Notes: generated by a model from the letters alone, not told the origin. Shown: positions 44,945 through 56,300, counted from the stretch's first letter. The stretch is DNA of 64,000 nt from SMWN01 sp965261165 (GCA_965261165.1 OZ253445.1:1-64000), one strand, 5' to 3'. Translations and numbers: made by a program.

Positions 44945-46311
44945 TTGATTTTTTACAACATCTTTTAGCATTTGTTTTCGCACTAGGGATCTTGGTGACT
45001 TTTCATGAATTTGGCCATTTTTGGGTGGCGCAAAAATATGGTGTCAAAATATTAAGATTTTCAGTTGGTTTCGGCAAGCCGCTTTGGTCGAGACGTTTCG
45101 GTAAAGACCAGTTCGAACTGGTCATTGCGGCACTGCCTTTAGGTGGTTACGTCAAGATGCTGGATGAACGAGAAGGTAGTGTTTCAGGGCATGAGCTGAA
45201 TCGTACGTTCAACAGAAAATCATTGATTCAGCGAACAGCCATTATTCTGGCCGGACCTGTTTTCAATCTCATCTTTGCTGTTGTTGCGTTTTGGTTCATG
45301 TTCATGATTGGTTTGAATGGTTTGAAACCCATCGTTGGTGAGATAGAAAAGAACTCTATCGCATATTTGGCAGGGCTCAATGAAGGTGTTGAGATTATTG
45401 CCGTTGACTCGCGAGAGACAAAAACATGGACGATGGTTATTGATAACCTCATGAGTAAAACTATTGACGCTGGGGAGGTGGATATCAAGATTCTCGATGA
45501 TTCGATCATCAAAATTTTGACTATGAATCTTGAAGGTTTATCAATTGATGATTTGGCCGAACAAGGATTGTTAAATAACATTGGTATCACACCTAAAAAA
45601 TACAAAGTACCTGCTATCATCGGTGATGTGCGCCCAGGATTGCCTGCTGCTGATGTAGGACTGACTGCAGGAGATTTAATAGTTTCTGCAAATGGCGAAA
45701 AGATAGAGGATTGGATGCAATGGGTCAAATATATACAGGCGCACCCAAACAAAAAGATAATCATGGATGTAAAAAGGGGTGATGAATATTTAATTATGGA
45801 ACTTACTCCTGACGAAAAAACAAGAGGTGATGGTTCGGCTATAGGCTTTATTGGCGCTGCCAATCAGCCCGTTGAAAGAATATTTGCTAAGGAGTCATAC
45901 GCATTGCTGCCAGCTTTCCTAAGAGGGGTTGAAAAGACATGGGATATGTCATGGCTAGCATTACGCATGCTTGGGAAAATGATTATAGGTCAGGTATCTG
46001 TTAAAAATCTGAGTGGTCCGATAAATATTGCGCAATATGCTGGCGATTCAGCTCAAGGCGGACTTGCAACATTTTTGTTGTTCCTGGGTATTCTTAGTGT
46101 TAGTTTGGGTGTGATTAATTTGCTGCCTGTTCCACCACTTGATGGCGGACATTTGCTGTATTACCTAATTGAATCGTTGAAAGGCAGTGAAGTGTCCGAA
46201 TCAACACAAATTATTGGCCAACAAATTGGATCCATATTATTACTGGGTCTTATGATGGTTGTATTTTATAATGATATCGCACGGCTAGTGGGCACGCGGC
46301 TAGTGGGGTAG
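44941..46311 (+). CDS. rseP: RIP site-2 metalloprotease RseP
   Basis: Inner-membrane zinc protease that cuts RseA (activating sigma-E) and signal-peptide remnants. 456 aa; His22-Glu23-xx-His26 (HEFGH) in the first helix, two periplasmic PDZ domains (about residues 115-220 and 220-310), and the second active-site motif PPLDGGH near residue 398. It precedes bamA, as usual. Confidence 0.95.
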   Translation: MIDFLQHLLAFVFALGILVTFHEFGHFWVAQKYGVKILRFSVGFGKPLWSRRFGKDQFELVIAALPLGGYVKMLDEREGSVSGHELNRTFNRKSLIQRTAIILAGPVFNLIFAVVAFWFMFMIGLNGLKPIVGEIEKNSIAYLAGLNEGVEIIAVDSRETKTWTMVIDNLMSKTIDAGEVDIKILDDSIIKILTMNLEGLSIDDLAEQGLLNNIGITPKKYKVPAIIGDVRPGLPAADVGLTAGDLIVSANGEKIEDWMQWVKYIQAHPNKKIIMDVKRGDEYLIMELTPDEKTRGDGSAIGFIGAANQPVERIFAKESYALLPAFLRGVEKTWDMSWLALRMLGKMIIGQVSVKNLSGPINIAQYAGDSAQGGLATFLLFLGILSVSLGVINLLPVPPLDGGHLLYYLIESLKGSEVSESTQIIGQQIGSILLLGLMMVVFYNDIARLVGTRLVG

Positions 46312-46318
46312 GGTCACT

Positions 46319-46368
46319 TTAATATAATAAAGATATAAAAAACTTAATATAATAAAGATATAAAAAAC
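46319..46368. repeat. Perfect tandem duplication of 25 bp before bamA
   Basis: ttaatataataaagatataa plus aaaac occurs twice head to tail (46319-46343 and 46344-46368), ending 6 bp before the bamA ATG. Each copy carries the TATAAT-like tataataa, so the duplication may double a promoter or alter the translation start region. Confidence 0.9.
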
Positions 46369-46374
46369 AAGTAT

Positions 46375-48675
46375 ATGAAAAATTTAGTTAATAAATTACT
46401 TTATGTGATATTCATTTGCCTTTTTATACAAATGAATGTTTATGCGGCTCAGGAGTTCGTTATTCAGGATATTCGTGTCGAAGGCTTGCAGCGAATTACG
46501 CCAGGGACAGTATTCAATTATTTACCTATGAAAGTGGGTGATACCTTTGATGATTCCAGATCTAGTGAGGCTGTCAGGGCATTATTTAAAACCGGATTTT
46601 TTAAAGATGTCAGGTTGGAGCGTGACGGAGAGATTCTAGTCTTTATTCTGGAAGAGCGTCCTTCGATTGGTAGTATTGCATTAAGTGGAAATGAAGATAT
46701 CGCGACTGAAGAGCTGATCGATGGTTTAAAACAGATTGGTTTTGCTGAAGGCCGTGCTTTTGATCGCTCAGAACTGGAAAAACTGGAGCAAGAATTAAAA
46801 AGGCAATATAACTCCTTAGGAAAATATGCAGTCAAACTGGAATCGACGATTACTGAGTTGGACGATAACCGTGTTGCGGTAGCAATTGATATTTCTGAAG
46901 GTGTCGCAGCCAAGATAAAGAAAATTAATATTGTAGGTAATACGGCCTACAAAGAAAAAACATTGATTAAATTGTTCAAATTAAGTACGTCGACGCTAAT
47001 TTCATTTTTTAATAAAAAAGACCAATATTCTCGGCAAAAATTAGGAGCCGATTTGGAATCACTTCATTCGCATTATCTGAATAATGGTTATATCAATTTC
47101 AGTATTGATTCTACACAGGTCTCTATCACGCCAGACAAGAAAGGTGTTTATATTACTATCAATATTTCCGAAGGGGAATTGTTTACCGTTTCTGAAGTTA
47201 GATTAGCGGGCAGCTTGATATTGCCAGAAGAAGAGCTCTCTAATCTAATCAGCGTCAGAAAGGGAGATATATTCTCGCGTAGACAATTGACAAACAGCAG
47301 TGATGCGCTAAGTAGGCGCTTGGGTAATGATGGTTATGCATTTGCCAATGTCAACTCGATTCCTGAAATTAATGATGAAGAACACACGGTGGGAGTAACG
47401 TTCTTTGTTGACCCGGGCAAGCGTGCCTACGTGAGGAGGATTAATTTTTCTGGAAACACAAGGACACGAGACGAAGTGCTTAGGCGTGAAATGCGTCAAC
47501 AGGAGGGGAGTTGGGTTGCAACTGAAAAAGTAGAACGTGGAAAAATCAGATTGCAAAGATTAGGATTTTTCGGAGAAGTGGATGTTGAAACACCAGCAGT
47601 GCCAGGAACAACGGATCAGGTGGATGTTAATTACAGTGTCACAGAGGCGCCTTCAGGCAATTTTTCTCTAGGTCTGGGTTTTTCACAGTCTTCTGGACTT
47701 ACATTTCAAACCTCAATTGCTCAAGAGAACTTTCTAGGAAGCGGCAAACAAGTTAGTTTTGCATTTAATAACAGTGATGTTAACAGACGATTTGGATTAA
47801 GTTACACCAACCCCTATTATACTCTTGATGGTGTGAGCAGGAGTCTATCTGCATTTTATCAAGAGACCGATAGCATTGACGCGAATGTTGTTGCTTTTAA
47901 TAGTGAGGTCTTTGGGGGTGATGTGGGGTTTGGTATTCCAATCACTGAATTTAATACCTTCCGAACAAGATTTATTTTTGAAAATACGAACATTAGCTCA
48001 ATAAGCATTTCAGGCACACAGGTGACAAATTTTATAGCTGCCAATGGTGATTCATTTAATATGCTTAGATGGAGTAATAGTTTATCATTTGATACGAGGA
48101 ATAAGGCTATTCTACCTGATAAGGGTGCCTTGCATCGTATTTCAGCAGAGTTGGCGCTTCCATTTTTTGGAGATTCACTCGAATTTTACAAGATTAGTTA
48201 CAGAACTCAGTGGTTTACTTCATTATTTAAAGACTATGTCTTGTCGTTAAGAGGTGATATTAGTTACGGCGATTCTTACGGTGGTACCGATAATTTGCCA
48301 TTTTTTGAAAATTTTTACGCAGGTGGTTCGAAATCTGTGCGTGGATATGAAGAAAATACATTGGGACGTGTTGACCCTAGTACAAATAGACCAATTGGAG
48401 GCAACCTAAGAGTAGTGGGTGGTGCTGAAGTTATACTCCCAATTCCCTTCCTCAAGGATCTTAAATCAGTAAGAATTGCGGGTTTTTTTGATGCTGGGAA
48501 TGTTTATGGGATTAATGAGGACTTTGATGCTGGGGAATTACGTTATTCAGTTGGGCTAAGTGGTATTTGGGTATCACCATTTGGCTTAGTCAGTGCAAGT
48601 ATTGCACAACCATTGGCTGAACAACCGCAGGATCAGATTCAAAAATTTCAATTTACTTTTGGAACATCTTTTTAG
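46375..48675 (+). CDS. bamA: Outer-membrane protein assembly factor BamA
   Basis: Essential beta-barrel insertase. 766 aa: signal peptide to about residue 24 (NVYA cleavage), five POTRA domains to about residue 425, then a 16-stranded barrel with the VRGYEE motif of loop L6 (about residue 660) and a C-terminal aromatic (FGTSF). No strong ribosome site is visible because the 25-bp tandem repeat occupies the upstream region. skp follows after 1 bp. Confidence 0.95.
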   Translation: MKNLVNKLLYVIFICLFIQMNVYAAQEFVIQDIRVEGLQRITPGTVFNYLPMKVGDTFDDSRSSEAVRALFKTGFFKDVRLERDGEILVFILEERPSIGSIALSGNEDIATEELIDGLKQIGFAEGRAFDRSELEKLEQELKRQYNSLGKYAVKLESTITELDDNRVAVAIDISEGVAAKIKKINIVGNTAYKEKTLIKLFKLSTSTLISFFNKKDQYSRQKLGADLESLHSHYLNNGYINFSIDSTQVSITPDKKGVYITINISEGELFTVSEVRLAGSLILPEEELSNLISVRKGDIFSRRQLTNSSDALSRRLGNDGYAFANVNSIPEINDEEHTVGVTFFVDPGKRAYVRRINFSGNTRTRDEVLRREMRQQEGSWVATEKVERGKIRLQRLGFFGEVDVETPAVPGTTDQVDVNYSVTEAPSGNFSLGLGFSQSSGLTFQTSIAQENFLGSGKQVSFAFNNSDVNRRFGLSYTNPYYTLDGVSRSLSAFYQETDSIDANVVAFNSEVFGGDVGFGIPITEFNTFRTRFIFENTNISSISISGTQVTNFIAANGDSFNMLRWSNSLSFDTRNKAILPDKGALHRISAELALPFFGDSLEFYKISYRTQWFTSLFKDYVLSLRGDISYGDSYGGTDNLPFFENFYAGGSKSVRGYEENTLGRVDPSTNRPIGGNLRVVGGAEVILPIPFLKDLKSVRIAGFFDAGNVYGINEDFDAGELRYSVGLSGIWVSPFGLVSASIAQPLAEQPQDQIQKFQFTFGTSF

Positions 48676-48676
48676 C

Positions 48677-49210
48677 ATGAAAATATGGGGTCGAACATTG
48701 AGAAATATTAATATAGCTTTACTGGTATTTTGCTTTCTATCATTTGCAGGAGCAAATAATGTATTTGCAGAGGATCTTAAAATTGGTGCAGTAAATACAA
48801 TTCGTGTTCTTGAGCAATCACCTCAGGCAGTATCAGCGGATGCACTAATTAAAAAAGAATTTTCTGCTAGGGACAGGGACCTAGTTGCACAGCAGAAAAA
48901 AGTCAAGTCGATGGAAGACCGTTTTGCGAAAGATAAAGCTATTATGGCTGAATCAGAAGTCAAAAAACTTGAGAGGGATATCGTCAGTTCACGTAGAAAT
49001 CTGAAAAGAGATCAAGATGAGTTTCGTGAAGATGTAAATTTCAGATTTAATGAAGAAAGAGCAAAAATTCAGAAAGAAGTGTTTGATGCTATTCAGGTAG
49101 TAGCAAAGGAAAATGGATACGATCTTGTGTTATTTGACGGTGTGGCCTACGCAAGCCCTAAGGTAGATTTTACTGCTATAGTCATTGCTTATTTAAAAGA
49201 CAAACAATAA
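48677..49210 (+). CDS. skp: Periplasmic chaperone Skp/OmpH
   Basis: 177 aa from ATG 48677, 1 bp after the bamA stop. Signal peptide to about residue 31 (NVFA), then a long charged coiled-coil (about residues 60-135) and the closing NGYDLVLFDGVAYASPKVD segment typical of OmpH-like chaperones, which hold unfolded outer-membrane proteins for BamA. Confidence 0.92.
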   Translation: MKIWGRTLRNINIALLVFCFLSFAGANNVFAEDLKIGAVNTIRVLEQSPQAVSADALIKKEFSARDRDLVAQQKKVKSMEDRFAKDKAIMAESEVKKLERDIVSSRRNLKRDQDEFREDVNFRFNEERAKIQKEVFDAIQVVAKENGYDLVLFDGVAYASPKVDFTAIVIAYLKDKQ

Positions 49211-49304
49211 CGATGAATAATTTATTGAAGGAAAGAATCCAATGAAGGAAAGAATTCAATAGAGAGTCGTCCGATAAAATAGCATAAACAATCTACCAAA
49301 TATA

Positions 49305-50321
49305 ATGATGACATGTACCCTCGGGAAAGTAGCCAATTATATCGGCGCAGAGTTAACTGGTGACCCAGAGAGTAAAGTCAGCGATCTAGCAACACTAGAG
49401 TCTGCCAAAACTGGCCAGATAAGTTTTTTAGCAAACCGTAAATATTATCGTTTCCTGAAAAATACCAAAGCATCAGCCGTAATTATAAAACGGGAAGATA
49501 TGGATGCCTGTCCAGTATCTTCTTTGGTTGTTGATGATCCTTATGTGGCTTATGCAAATGTTGTTGGTTTATTTCATCCTGAACCAGAAATAATTGCTGG
49601 AATACATTCTTCAGCAATTATAAGCTCGTCGGCAAGTATCAATAGTTCGGCTACTATAGGCTCTAATGTTGTCATTGGAGATAATTCAGTGATTGGAGCA
49701 GGAACATATATAGATTCTGGTTGTGTGATTAAGTCTGATGTTTCGATTGGCTTGAATACGTATTTGTATCCTAATACTGTGGTTTGCCACTCCGTATCTA
49801 TTGGCAATAGAGTAATATTACACTCTGGCGTGGTCATTGGGGCTGATGGTTTTGGTATTGTCAATAATAAAGGTGTCTGGACGAAAATTCCTCAGATAGG
49901 AACGGTCATCATAGGAGATGATGTGGAAATTGGTGCTAACACTTCTGTTGATCGGGGTGCGCTGGAAAATACAGTTATCGAAGAAGGTGTGAAAATTGAT
50001 AATCAGGTACAAATCAGCCATAACGTTCGTATTGGAGCACACACTGCGATTGCCGGATGTGCCGCTGTCGCGGGGAGTGCAAAAGTAGGTAAGCATTGTA
50101 TGATAGGAGGCTTCTCGGCAATTGGTGGGCATCTTGAGATAGTGGATAACGTTATCATTACAGGTAATTCTGCTGTTGCTAATTCTATAAAATCACCTGG
50201 CACGTACTCATCTGGAATACCCGTGACTGAAGCAAGACTTTGGAGAAGGATAGTTGCAAGAATAAGAAATCTGGATAATCTAGGTCGGAAAATTGCCAAG
50301 CTTGAGGAAGAAATAACATAA
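49305..50321 (+). CDS. lpxD: UDP-3-O-acylglucosamine N-acyltransferase
   Basis: Third lipid A step. 338 aa with the N-terminal uridine-binding domain, the left-handed beta-helix of hexapeptide repeats from about residue 100, and the catalytic His in QISHNVRIG. The 94-bp gap before it contains a duplicated aaggaaagaat(c/t)caat. Confidence 0.95.
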   Translation: MMTCTLGKVANYIGAELTGDPESKVSDLATLESAKTGQISFLANRKYYRFLKNTKASAVIIKREDMDACPVSSLVVDDPYVAYANVVGLFHPEPEIIAGIHSSAIISSSASINSSATIGSNVVIGDNSVIGAGTYIDSGCVIKSDVSIGLNTYLYPNTVVCHSVSIGNRVILHSGVVIGADGFGIVNNKGVWTKIPQIGTVIIGDDVEIGANTSVDRGALENTVIEEGVKIDNQVQISHNVRIGAHTAIAGCAAVAGSAKVGKHCMIGGFSAIGGHLEIVDNVIITGNSAVANSIKSPGTYSSGIPVTEARLWRRIVARIRNLDNLGRKIAKLEEEIT

Positions 50322-50340
50322 AAAATATAGTGTTTATATT

Positions 50341-50784
50341 ATGAATACATTAGATATCCAGAAAATTAAAGCACTTCTACCTCATCGTTACCCGTTTTTA
50401 CTGATTGATCGCGTCACTGCATATGAGCCCAGTGAATCGTTAACTGCGGTAAAGAATGTAACTTTCAATGAACCTTGTTTTCATGGGCATTTCCCCGAGA
50501 GACCTATCTTTCCGGGTGTCTTGATAATTGAGGCGATGGCTCAGGCTGCAGCACTTTTAGGCTGCGTGTCTCTGGAAGAGAAACCGGATGATGGATCAAT
50601 CTATTATCTAGCTGGTGTTGACAAGGCGCGTTTTAAGCAAACAGTGCAACCAGGAGATCAAATCATCCTTGACGTAAAATTTATTAAGGTTAGAAAAAAT
50701 ATCTGGAGATTTGCAGTAATGGCAACTGTCGATGAAAAGATGGTTGCTTCGGCTGAATTATTGACCACTGTTGTGGATGAATAA
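50341..50784 (+). CDS. fabZ: 3-hydroxyacyl-ACP dehydratase FabZ
   Basis: Hot-dog-fold dehydratase of fatty acid elongation. 147 aa; LLPHRYPFLLIDR, catalytic His in GHFPERPIFPGV and Glu in LIIEAMAQA. Placed between lpxD and lpxA, where it competes with LpxA for hydroxyacyl-ACP. Confidence 0.96.
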   Translation: MNTLDIQKIKALLPHRYPFLLIDRVTAYEPSESLTAVKNVTFNEPCFHGHFPERPIFPGVLIIEAMAQAAALLGCVSLEEKPDDGSIYYLAGVDKARFKQTVQPGDQIILDVKFIKVRKNIWRFAVMATVDEKMVASAELLTTVVDE

Positions 50785-50786
50785 CA

Positions 50787-51560
50787 TTGATTGACGAACA
50801 TGCGGTTATCAATCCAAATGCGGTGATTGGAGAAAATGTTTCTATTGGACCTTATACAGTTATCGGATCAGATGTCGTCATAGGGGACGGAAGCTGGATC
50901 GGACCTCATGTCGTTATTAGAGGCCCAACAAAGATTGGATATTTAAACAAAATATATCAGTTTTCATCAATAGGCGACGATCCACAAGATAAAAAATTTA
51001 GTGGTGATGAGCAATCAATGCTTGAGATAGGCGATAGAAATCTTATCAGAGAATATTGTTCAATAAATAGAGGCACTGAAGAGGGCGGAGGTAAGACAGT
51101 TATCGGCAACGATAACTGGATTATGGCATATGTGCATATTGCCCACGATTGTTTAGTTGGTAATAGTGTCGTATTTTCAAATAATACAACCCTCGCAGGA
51201 CATGTCAGTATTGATGATTTTGTGATTCTGGGTGGGTTTACTGGTGTACATCAATTTTGCCATATAGGTAAACACTGTTTTACAGCGATTTCTTCTGTTG
51301 TGGTCAAGGACATACCTCCATTCTTAATGGCTTTCGGTAATACGGCTAAACCAACTGGTCTTAATCGTGAGGGACTGAGGCGACATGGCTTCACAGCAGA
51401 AACAATAAACTTATTGCGTAAGGCATATAAGATTGTTTATCGTGATGGCTTGACAAAAAATCTGGCTATAGAGGCACTTGCTGAGTTTGCATTGCAATCA
51501 GATGCTGTTGCAGAATTTTCTGATTTCATAGATAAATCTACCCGTGGGATTGTACGTTAG
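50787..51560 (+). CDS. lpxA: UDP-GlcNAc acyltransferase LpxA
   Basis: First lipid A step. 257 aa of hexapeptide repeats; the catalytic His is in AYVHIAHDC, and the C-terminal helical part begins at LNREGLRRHGF. The start is TTG at 50787, 2 bp after fabZ stop, giving the family N-terminus (IDEHAVINPNAVIG). Coupling to fabZ translation likely compensates for the weak start. Confidence 0.95.
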   Translation: MIDEHAVINPNAVIGENVSIGPYTVIGSDVVIGDGSWIGPHVVIRGPTKIGYLNKIYQFSSIGDDPQDKKFSGDEQSMLEIGDRNLIREYCSINRGTEEGGGKTVIGNDNWIMAYVHIAHDCLVGNSVVFSNNTTLAGHVSIDDFVILGGFTGVHQFCHIGKHCFTAISSVVVKDIPPFLMAFGNTAKPTGLNREGLRRHGFTAETINLLRKAYKIVYRDGLTKNLAIEALAEFALQSDAVAEFSDFIDKSTRGIVR

Positions 51561-51615
51561 TTTGGTTGACTCCTAAGGTAGTTCAATTTCCCGATAATAT
51601 TCTGGAAAAATTATC

Positions 51616-52752
51616 ATGCTCCGTATAGGTATAGTAGCAGGTGAGGCATCTGGAGACCTTCTGGGCGCTCAATTAATAAAAGATCTAAAAGCTAATTACT
51701 CTGATGTTGAGACTGTTGGCATCGGAGGTAAATGCCTCATTGAAAATGGATGTCAAAGCCTTTTCAATGCGGAAAGACTCTCGGTAGTAGGAATATCGGA
51801 AGTTTTTGGACGATACTTCGAATTATTAAGTATTCGTAATAATTTAATAAAATACTTTATTGCGAATCCGCCTGATGTTTTTATCGGAATTGATGCGCCA
51901 GATTTTAATTTAACTTTAGAAGAAAAATTACGTAGCAAGGGTATCAAAACGGTGCACTATGTCAGTCCATCTGTTTGGGCCTGGCGGGAAAGTAGATTGA
52001 AGAAGATAGCACGTGCAGTTGATCTTATGTTAGTGCTGTTCCCCTTTGAATTACCTTACTACGAAAGAAAGAATATAAAAGCACGATTTGTTGGACATCC
52101 ACTTGTGGAACAATTGAATGAGACATTTGATAAAAACGATGTGAGAGAGGCACTTGGGCTACCTAAGAATATGACCATTGTTGCATTGATGCCGGGCAGC
52201 CGTCAAAGTGAGTTAAAACAACTAGCATCAATATTTCTGAAAACAGCAATATTGTGTCAGAAGCAGCATAAGGATCTACACTTTGTTACTAATTTAGTTG
52301 ATGAGCATTCCAAGAAATTTTTTGTTAATTTAATTAATGAGCGTTTTCCGAAACTATCTATCTCAATCTTCACTAGTGATTCAAGACGCGTAATGCAAGC
52401 AAGTGATGTTTTGCTATTAGCATCAGGGACTATAACGCTGGAAGCTATGTTGTTGAGAAAACCTATGGTAGTCGCTTATCGTTTTTCATGGATAAGCTAT
52501 CAAATTCTTAGAAGACTAATCCATACACCTTATGGTGCATTGCCTAATCTATTGGCTGGAAAATTCCTTGTGTCAGAATGCGTACAATACGACTGCACCC
52601 CAGAGAAGCTTTGTTCTGAATTATCAATCTGGCTGGATGATGAGAATGCTGTCAAGAAATTAAAAAATACCTTTGAGGTCATGCGCCAGGGAATGATTCA
52701 ACAAAAAAATTACTCAGCTGCAGATGCAATCAAGACATTATTGATGGAATAG
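51616..52752 (+). CDS. lpxB: Lipid-A-disaccharide synthase
   Basis: GT19 glycosyltransferase joining lipid X and UDP-diacylglucosamine. 378 aa; N-terminal GEASGDLLGA, the central YVSPSVWAWRESR, PGSRQSEL and LASGTITLEAML motifs are all present. Confidence 0.95.
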   Translation: MLRIGIVAGEASGDLLGAQLIKDLKANYSDVETVGIGGKCLIENGCQSLFNAERLSVVGISEVFGRYFELLSIRNNLIKYFIANPPDVFIGIDAPDFNLTLEEKLRSKGIKTVHYVSPSVWAWRESRLKKIARAVDLMLVLFPFELPYYERKNIKARFVGHPLVEQLNETFDKNDVREALGLPKNMTIVALMPGSRQSELKQLASIFLKTAILCQKQHKDLHFVTNLVDEHSKKFFVNLINERFPKLSISIFTSDSRRVMQASDVLLLASGTITLEAMLLRKPMVVAYRFSWISYQILRRLIHTPYGALPNLLAGKFLVSECVQYDCTPEKLCSELSIWLDDENAVKKLKNTFEVMRQGMIQQKNYSAADAIKTLLME

Positions 52753-52758
52753 AATTAA

Positions 52759-53346
52759 ATGAAGATAACAGCTAAAGGCAATGATGTGATTACAGCCGGC
52801 GTTGATGAAGTAGGGAGAGGGTCGCTTGCTGGGCCTGTGGTTGCGGCTGCTGTTATCTTGGATCCGGATAATCCAGTTCAGGGTTTAATGGATTCAAAAA
52901 GATTAACTGAAAAAAAACGTAACTTATTAGCAATTGAGATTCAGGAGAAAGCAATATCATGGGCTCTGGGGCGTGCAGAACACAGCGAAATTGATGCAAT
53001 TAATATATTGCAAGCTAGTTTATTAGCGATGAAAAGAGCGGTTGAATCACTGTCAGTTAAACCAGGATTGGTTCTGGTTGATGGAGCGCATTGCCCAGAC
53101 GTTATCCATAAAGCGGAGGCCATCATCAAAGGTGATAGTAAAATCCCGGCAATATCTGCAGCATCAATTATCGCCAAGGTTGCGAGAGACAATGAAATGA
53201 TTGAATTAGATAATGAATATCCTAGTTATGGTTTCTCACGACATAAAGGATACCCTACGAGAATGCATATTAACGCATTAAATGAACTGGGAATTTCCTT
53301 GATACACAGGAAGAGTTTTGCTCCGATAAAAAATAATTTGGAATAA
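52759..53346 (+). CDS. rnhB: Ribonuclease HII
   Basis: Cleaves RNA in RNA-DNA hybrids and single embedded ribonucleotides. 195 aa with the active-site stretch GVDEVGRGSLAGPVVAAAV (Asp, Glu), GLVLVDGAH-like LVLVDGAH (Asp) and GDSKIPAISAASIIAKVARD. Confidence 0.95.
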   Translation: MKITAKGNDVITAGVDEVGRGSLAGPVVAAAVILDPDNPVQGLMDSKRLTEKKRNLLAIEIQEKAISWALGRAEHSEIDAINILQASLLAMKRAVESLSVKPGLVLVDGAHCPDVIHKAEAIIKGDSKIPAISAASIIAKVARDNEMIELDNEYPSYGFSRHKGYPTRMHINALNELGISLIHRKSFAPIKNNLE

Positions 53347-53368
53347 TCAAAGAAATTTGAGGCATTCA

Positions 53369-56300
53369 GTGAAAGATAATTTTGTACATTTACACATTCA
53401 TTCAGAGTATTCGCTCGAAGATGGTCTGATAAGAATAAATGAACTTGTCAATGCAGTTGCTAAAGGTAAGATGCCAGCTGTTGCACTCACTGAACAAGGC
53501 AATCTTTTCTCGGCTTTAAAATTCTACCGTGCAGCCCATAAGGCAGGTATTAAGCCAATTATTGGTGTTGAGCTTCGAATAAATGAAAACGATGATTACA
53601 AAGAATCCACTAGATTGCTTTTATTATGTCAGAACTATCAAGGTTATAAAAACTTAAATTCTTTAATTACACGCAGCTATCAGGACGGGCAATATCAAGG
53701 TATCGCATATGTAAAGAAAGCGTGGATGAGAGACTATGCCGAAGGTTTGATCGCACTATCTGGCGCACAACAAGGCGATATTGGGCAGGCATTGCTTGCG
53801 GGAAATTATAGTCATGCCAAAGACCTGCTAAATAAGTGGCAAGCGATATTTCCAAACAGATTTTATCTGGAACTGCAAAGAACAAATCATCCTAGAGAAA
53901 ATGACTATATCCACTCTGCCATTGAATTAGCGACAGAGCTGAATACGCCTGTGGTTGCGACGAATAATGTCATGTTTCTGCTAGAAGAAGAATTTGAAGC
54001 ACATGAAGCTCGTGTGTGCATACATCAAGGCTGTACCTTGGGAGATTCGAGTCGAGCAACTCTGTATAAAATTGAACAACACTTACGTTCAAGTGATGAG
54101 ATGATTGAATTGTTCTCCGATATACCGGAAGCCATTAAGAATACCATTGAGATCGCCAAACGTTGTAATCTTGAATTGACCCTAGGCGAGAATTATTTAC
54201 CTGACTTTCCTGTTCCTGATGGATTTGATCAGGATCAATGGCTTATCCATCAAGCCAAAGAAGGGCTGGGACAACGACTGGTCATTGAAGATGATGAAGA
54301 CTTTCAGGAAACTCAAGGGAATTATCAGGAAAGACTGGAATTAGAGCTTGATGTCATTATAGAAATGGGTTTTTCAGGATATTTTCTGATCGTAGCAGAT
54401 TTTATTCAATGGGCAAAAGATAATGCCATACCAGTAGGCCCTGGTCGTGGTTCTGGAACAGGCTCTCTGGTTGCTTATGTACTTGGTATTACTGAGCTCG
54501 ATCCCCTTCAATATGATCTGTTGTTTGAACGTTTTCTAAATCCAGAGCGTGTATCACTACCAGATTTTGATATTGATTTCTGCATGGAAAGACGGGATGA
54601 AGTTATCGACTATGTTGCACGTCAATATGGTCGTGATCGTGTCTCGCAGATTATTACTTACGGTAGAATGGCTGCCAAAGCAGTTGTCAGAGATGTTGGT
54701 CGCGTATTAGGTTATCCCTATGGCTTTGTTGACCAAATAGCAAAACTGATTCCTTTCGATCTTAATATGACTCTGGAGCGTGCCTTAAAGGAGGAGGATG
54801 AACTTAGAAAACGTTATAAAGATGAAGATGAAGTCAGTACCTTGATTGATCTTGCGCGACAGCTTGAGGGAATATCACGAAATGCAGGTCGACATGCAGG
54901 TGGCATTGTGATTTCACCAGAACCATTAACAAATTTTATGCCTCTTTACTGTGAGGAAGGTTCGAATTCACCTGTATCACAATTTGATATGGGTGATGTT
55001 GAAGCGATTGGTCTGGTTAAATTCGATTTTCTCGGCTTAAGAACGCTGACTATAATTGACTGGGCAGTCCTAGATATTAATCGCATTAGAAGCAAGGAAG
55101 GTAAACCTCCAATTGATATCAATCATATCCCGCTCGATGATGAGAAATCCTATGAACTGATTCGTACAAATGAAACAACAGCTATATTTCAGCTTGAATC
55201 TGATGGTATGAAAAAATTGATCAAGCGTTTGCAACCAGATAGTTTTGATGATTTGATTGATCTGCTCGCCTTGTTCAGACCTGGACCTCTACAGTCAGGG
55301 ATGGTGGATGACTATATTAGTTGCAAGCATGGCAAGACGGAAATCAGTTGTCTACACCCAAAGCTGGAACATATCTTGAAACCGACAAATGGGGTGATCC
55401 TGTATCAGGAACAGGTGATGCAAATTGCGCAGGTTCTGGCTGGTTATACATTAGGCGCTGCGGACTTATTGCGCAGAGCCATGGGCAAGAAAAAACCAGA
55501 GGAAATGGCCAAACAAAGGGCAATTTTCACAGAAGGCGCAGTCAAGAATGGTGTCAATGAAAGGGCAGCAAAGGTTATTTTTGATTTAATGGAAAAGTTC
55601 GCTGGCTATGGTTTCAATAAGTCACATTCATCTGCCTATGCCTTGATTGCTTACCAAACAGCTTGGTTAAAAACTCATTATCCAGCATATTTTATGGCGG
55701 CAGTATTATCATCTGATATGGATAATACCGATAAAGTCGTTATGTTTCTTGATGAAGTTAAGTCAATGAATTTCAGCTTGAAAGGTCCATCGATCAATCA
55801 AAGTTATTATAAATTTACGGTTGAAGGTGAAGAGACTATTAGGTTTGGTCTTGGAGCGATCAAAGGTGTTGGTGAGACTGCTATAGAAAATATGATCGAT
55901 GATCGAGATGCAAATGGAATGTTTATTGATTTATTTGATTTGTGTCGGCGAGTTGATCTAAGGAAAATTAACAGACGTGTTCTGGAATCTATGATTAGCT
56001 CAGGCGCTGTAGATGAGCTAGGCCCTGGCCGAAGTCGTATGCATGTCAGTCTGAATAAGGCAATTCAAATGGCAGAACAATCGAGTAGAAATAGTCATAG
56101 TGGGCAGGATGATTTTTTTGGGCTGTTTACTGTTGCTGATAATAAGAAAAATAATTCAGAGTTTTTGGAAGAAGTTAATTGGTCTGATGATGAAAGATTA
56201 ATAAGAGAAAAAGAAACATTAGGATTTTATCTGCAAGGCCATCCTATTATTAAATATGAATCTGAAATTGAAGATTTGGTTGGAGCAAGACTAAAAGACA

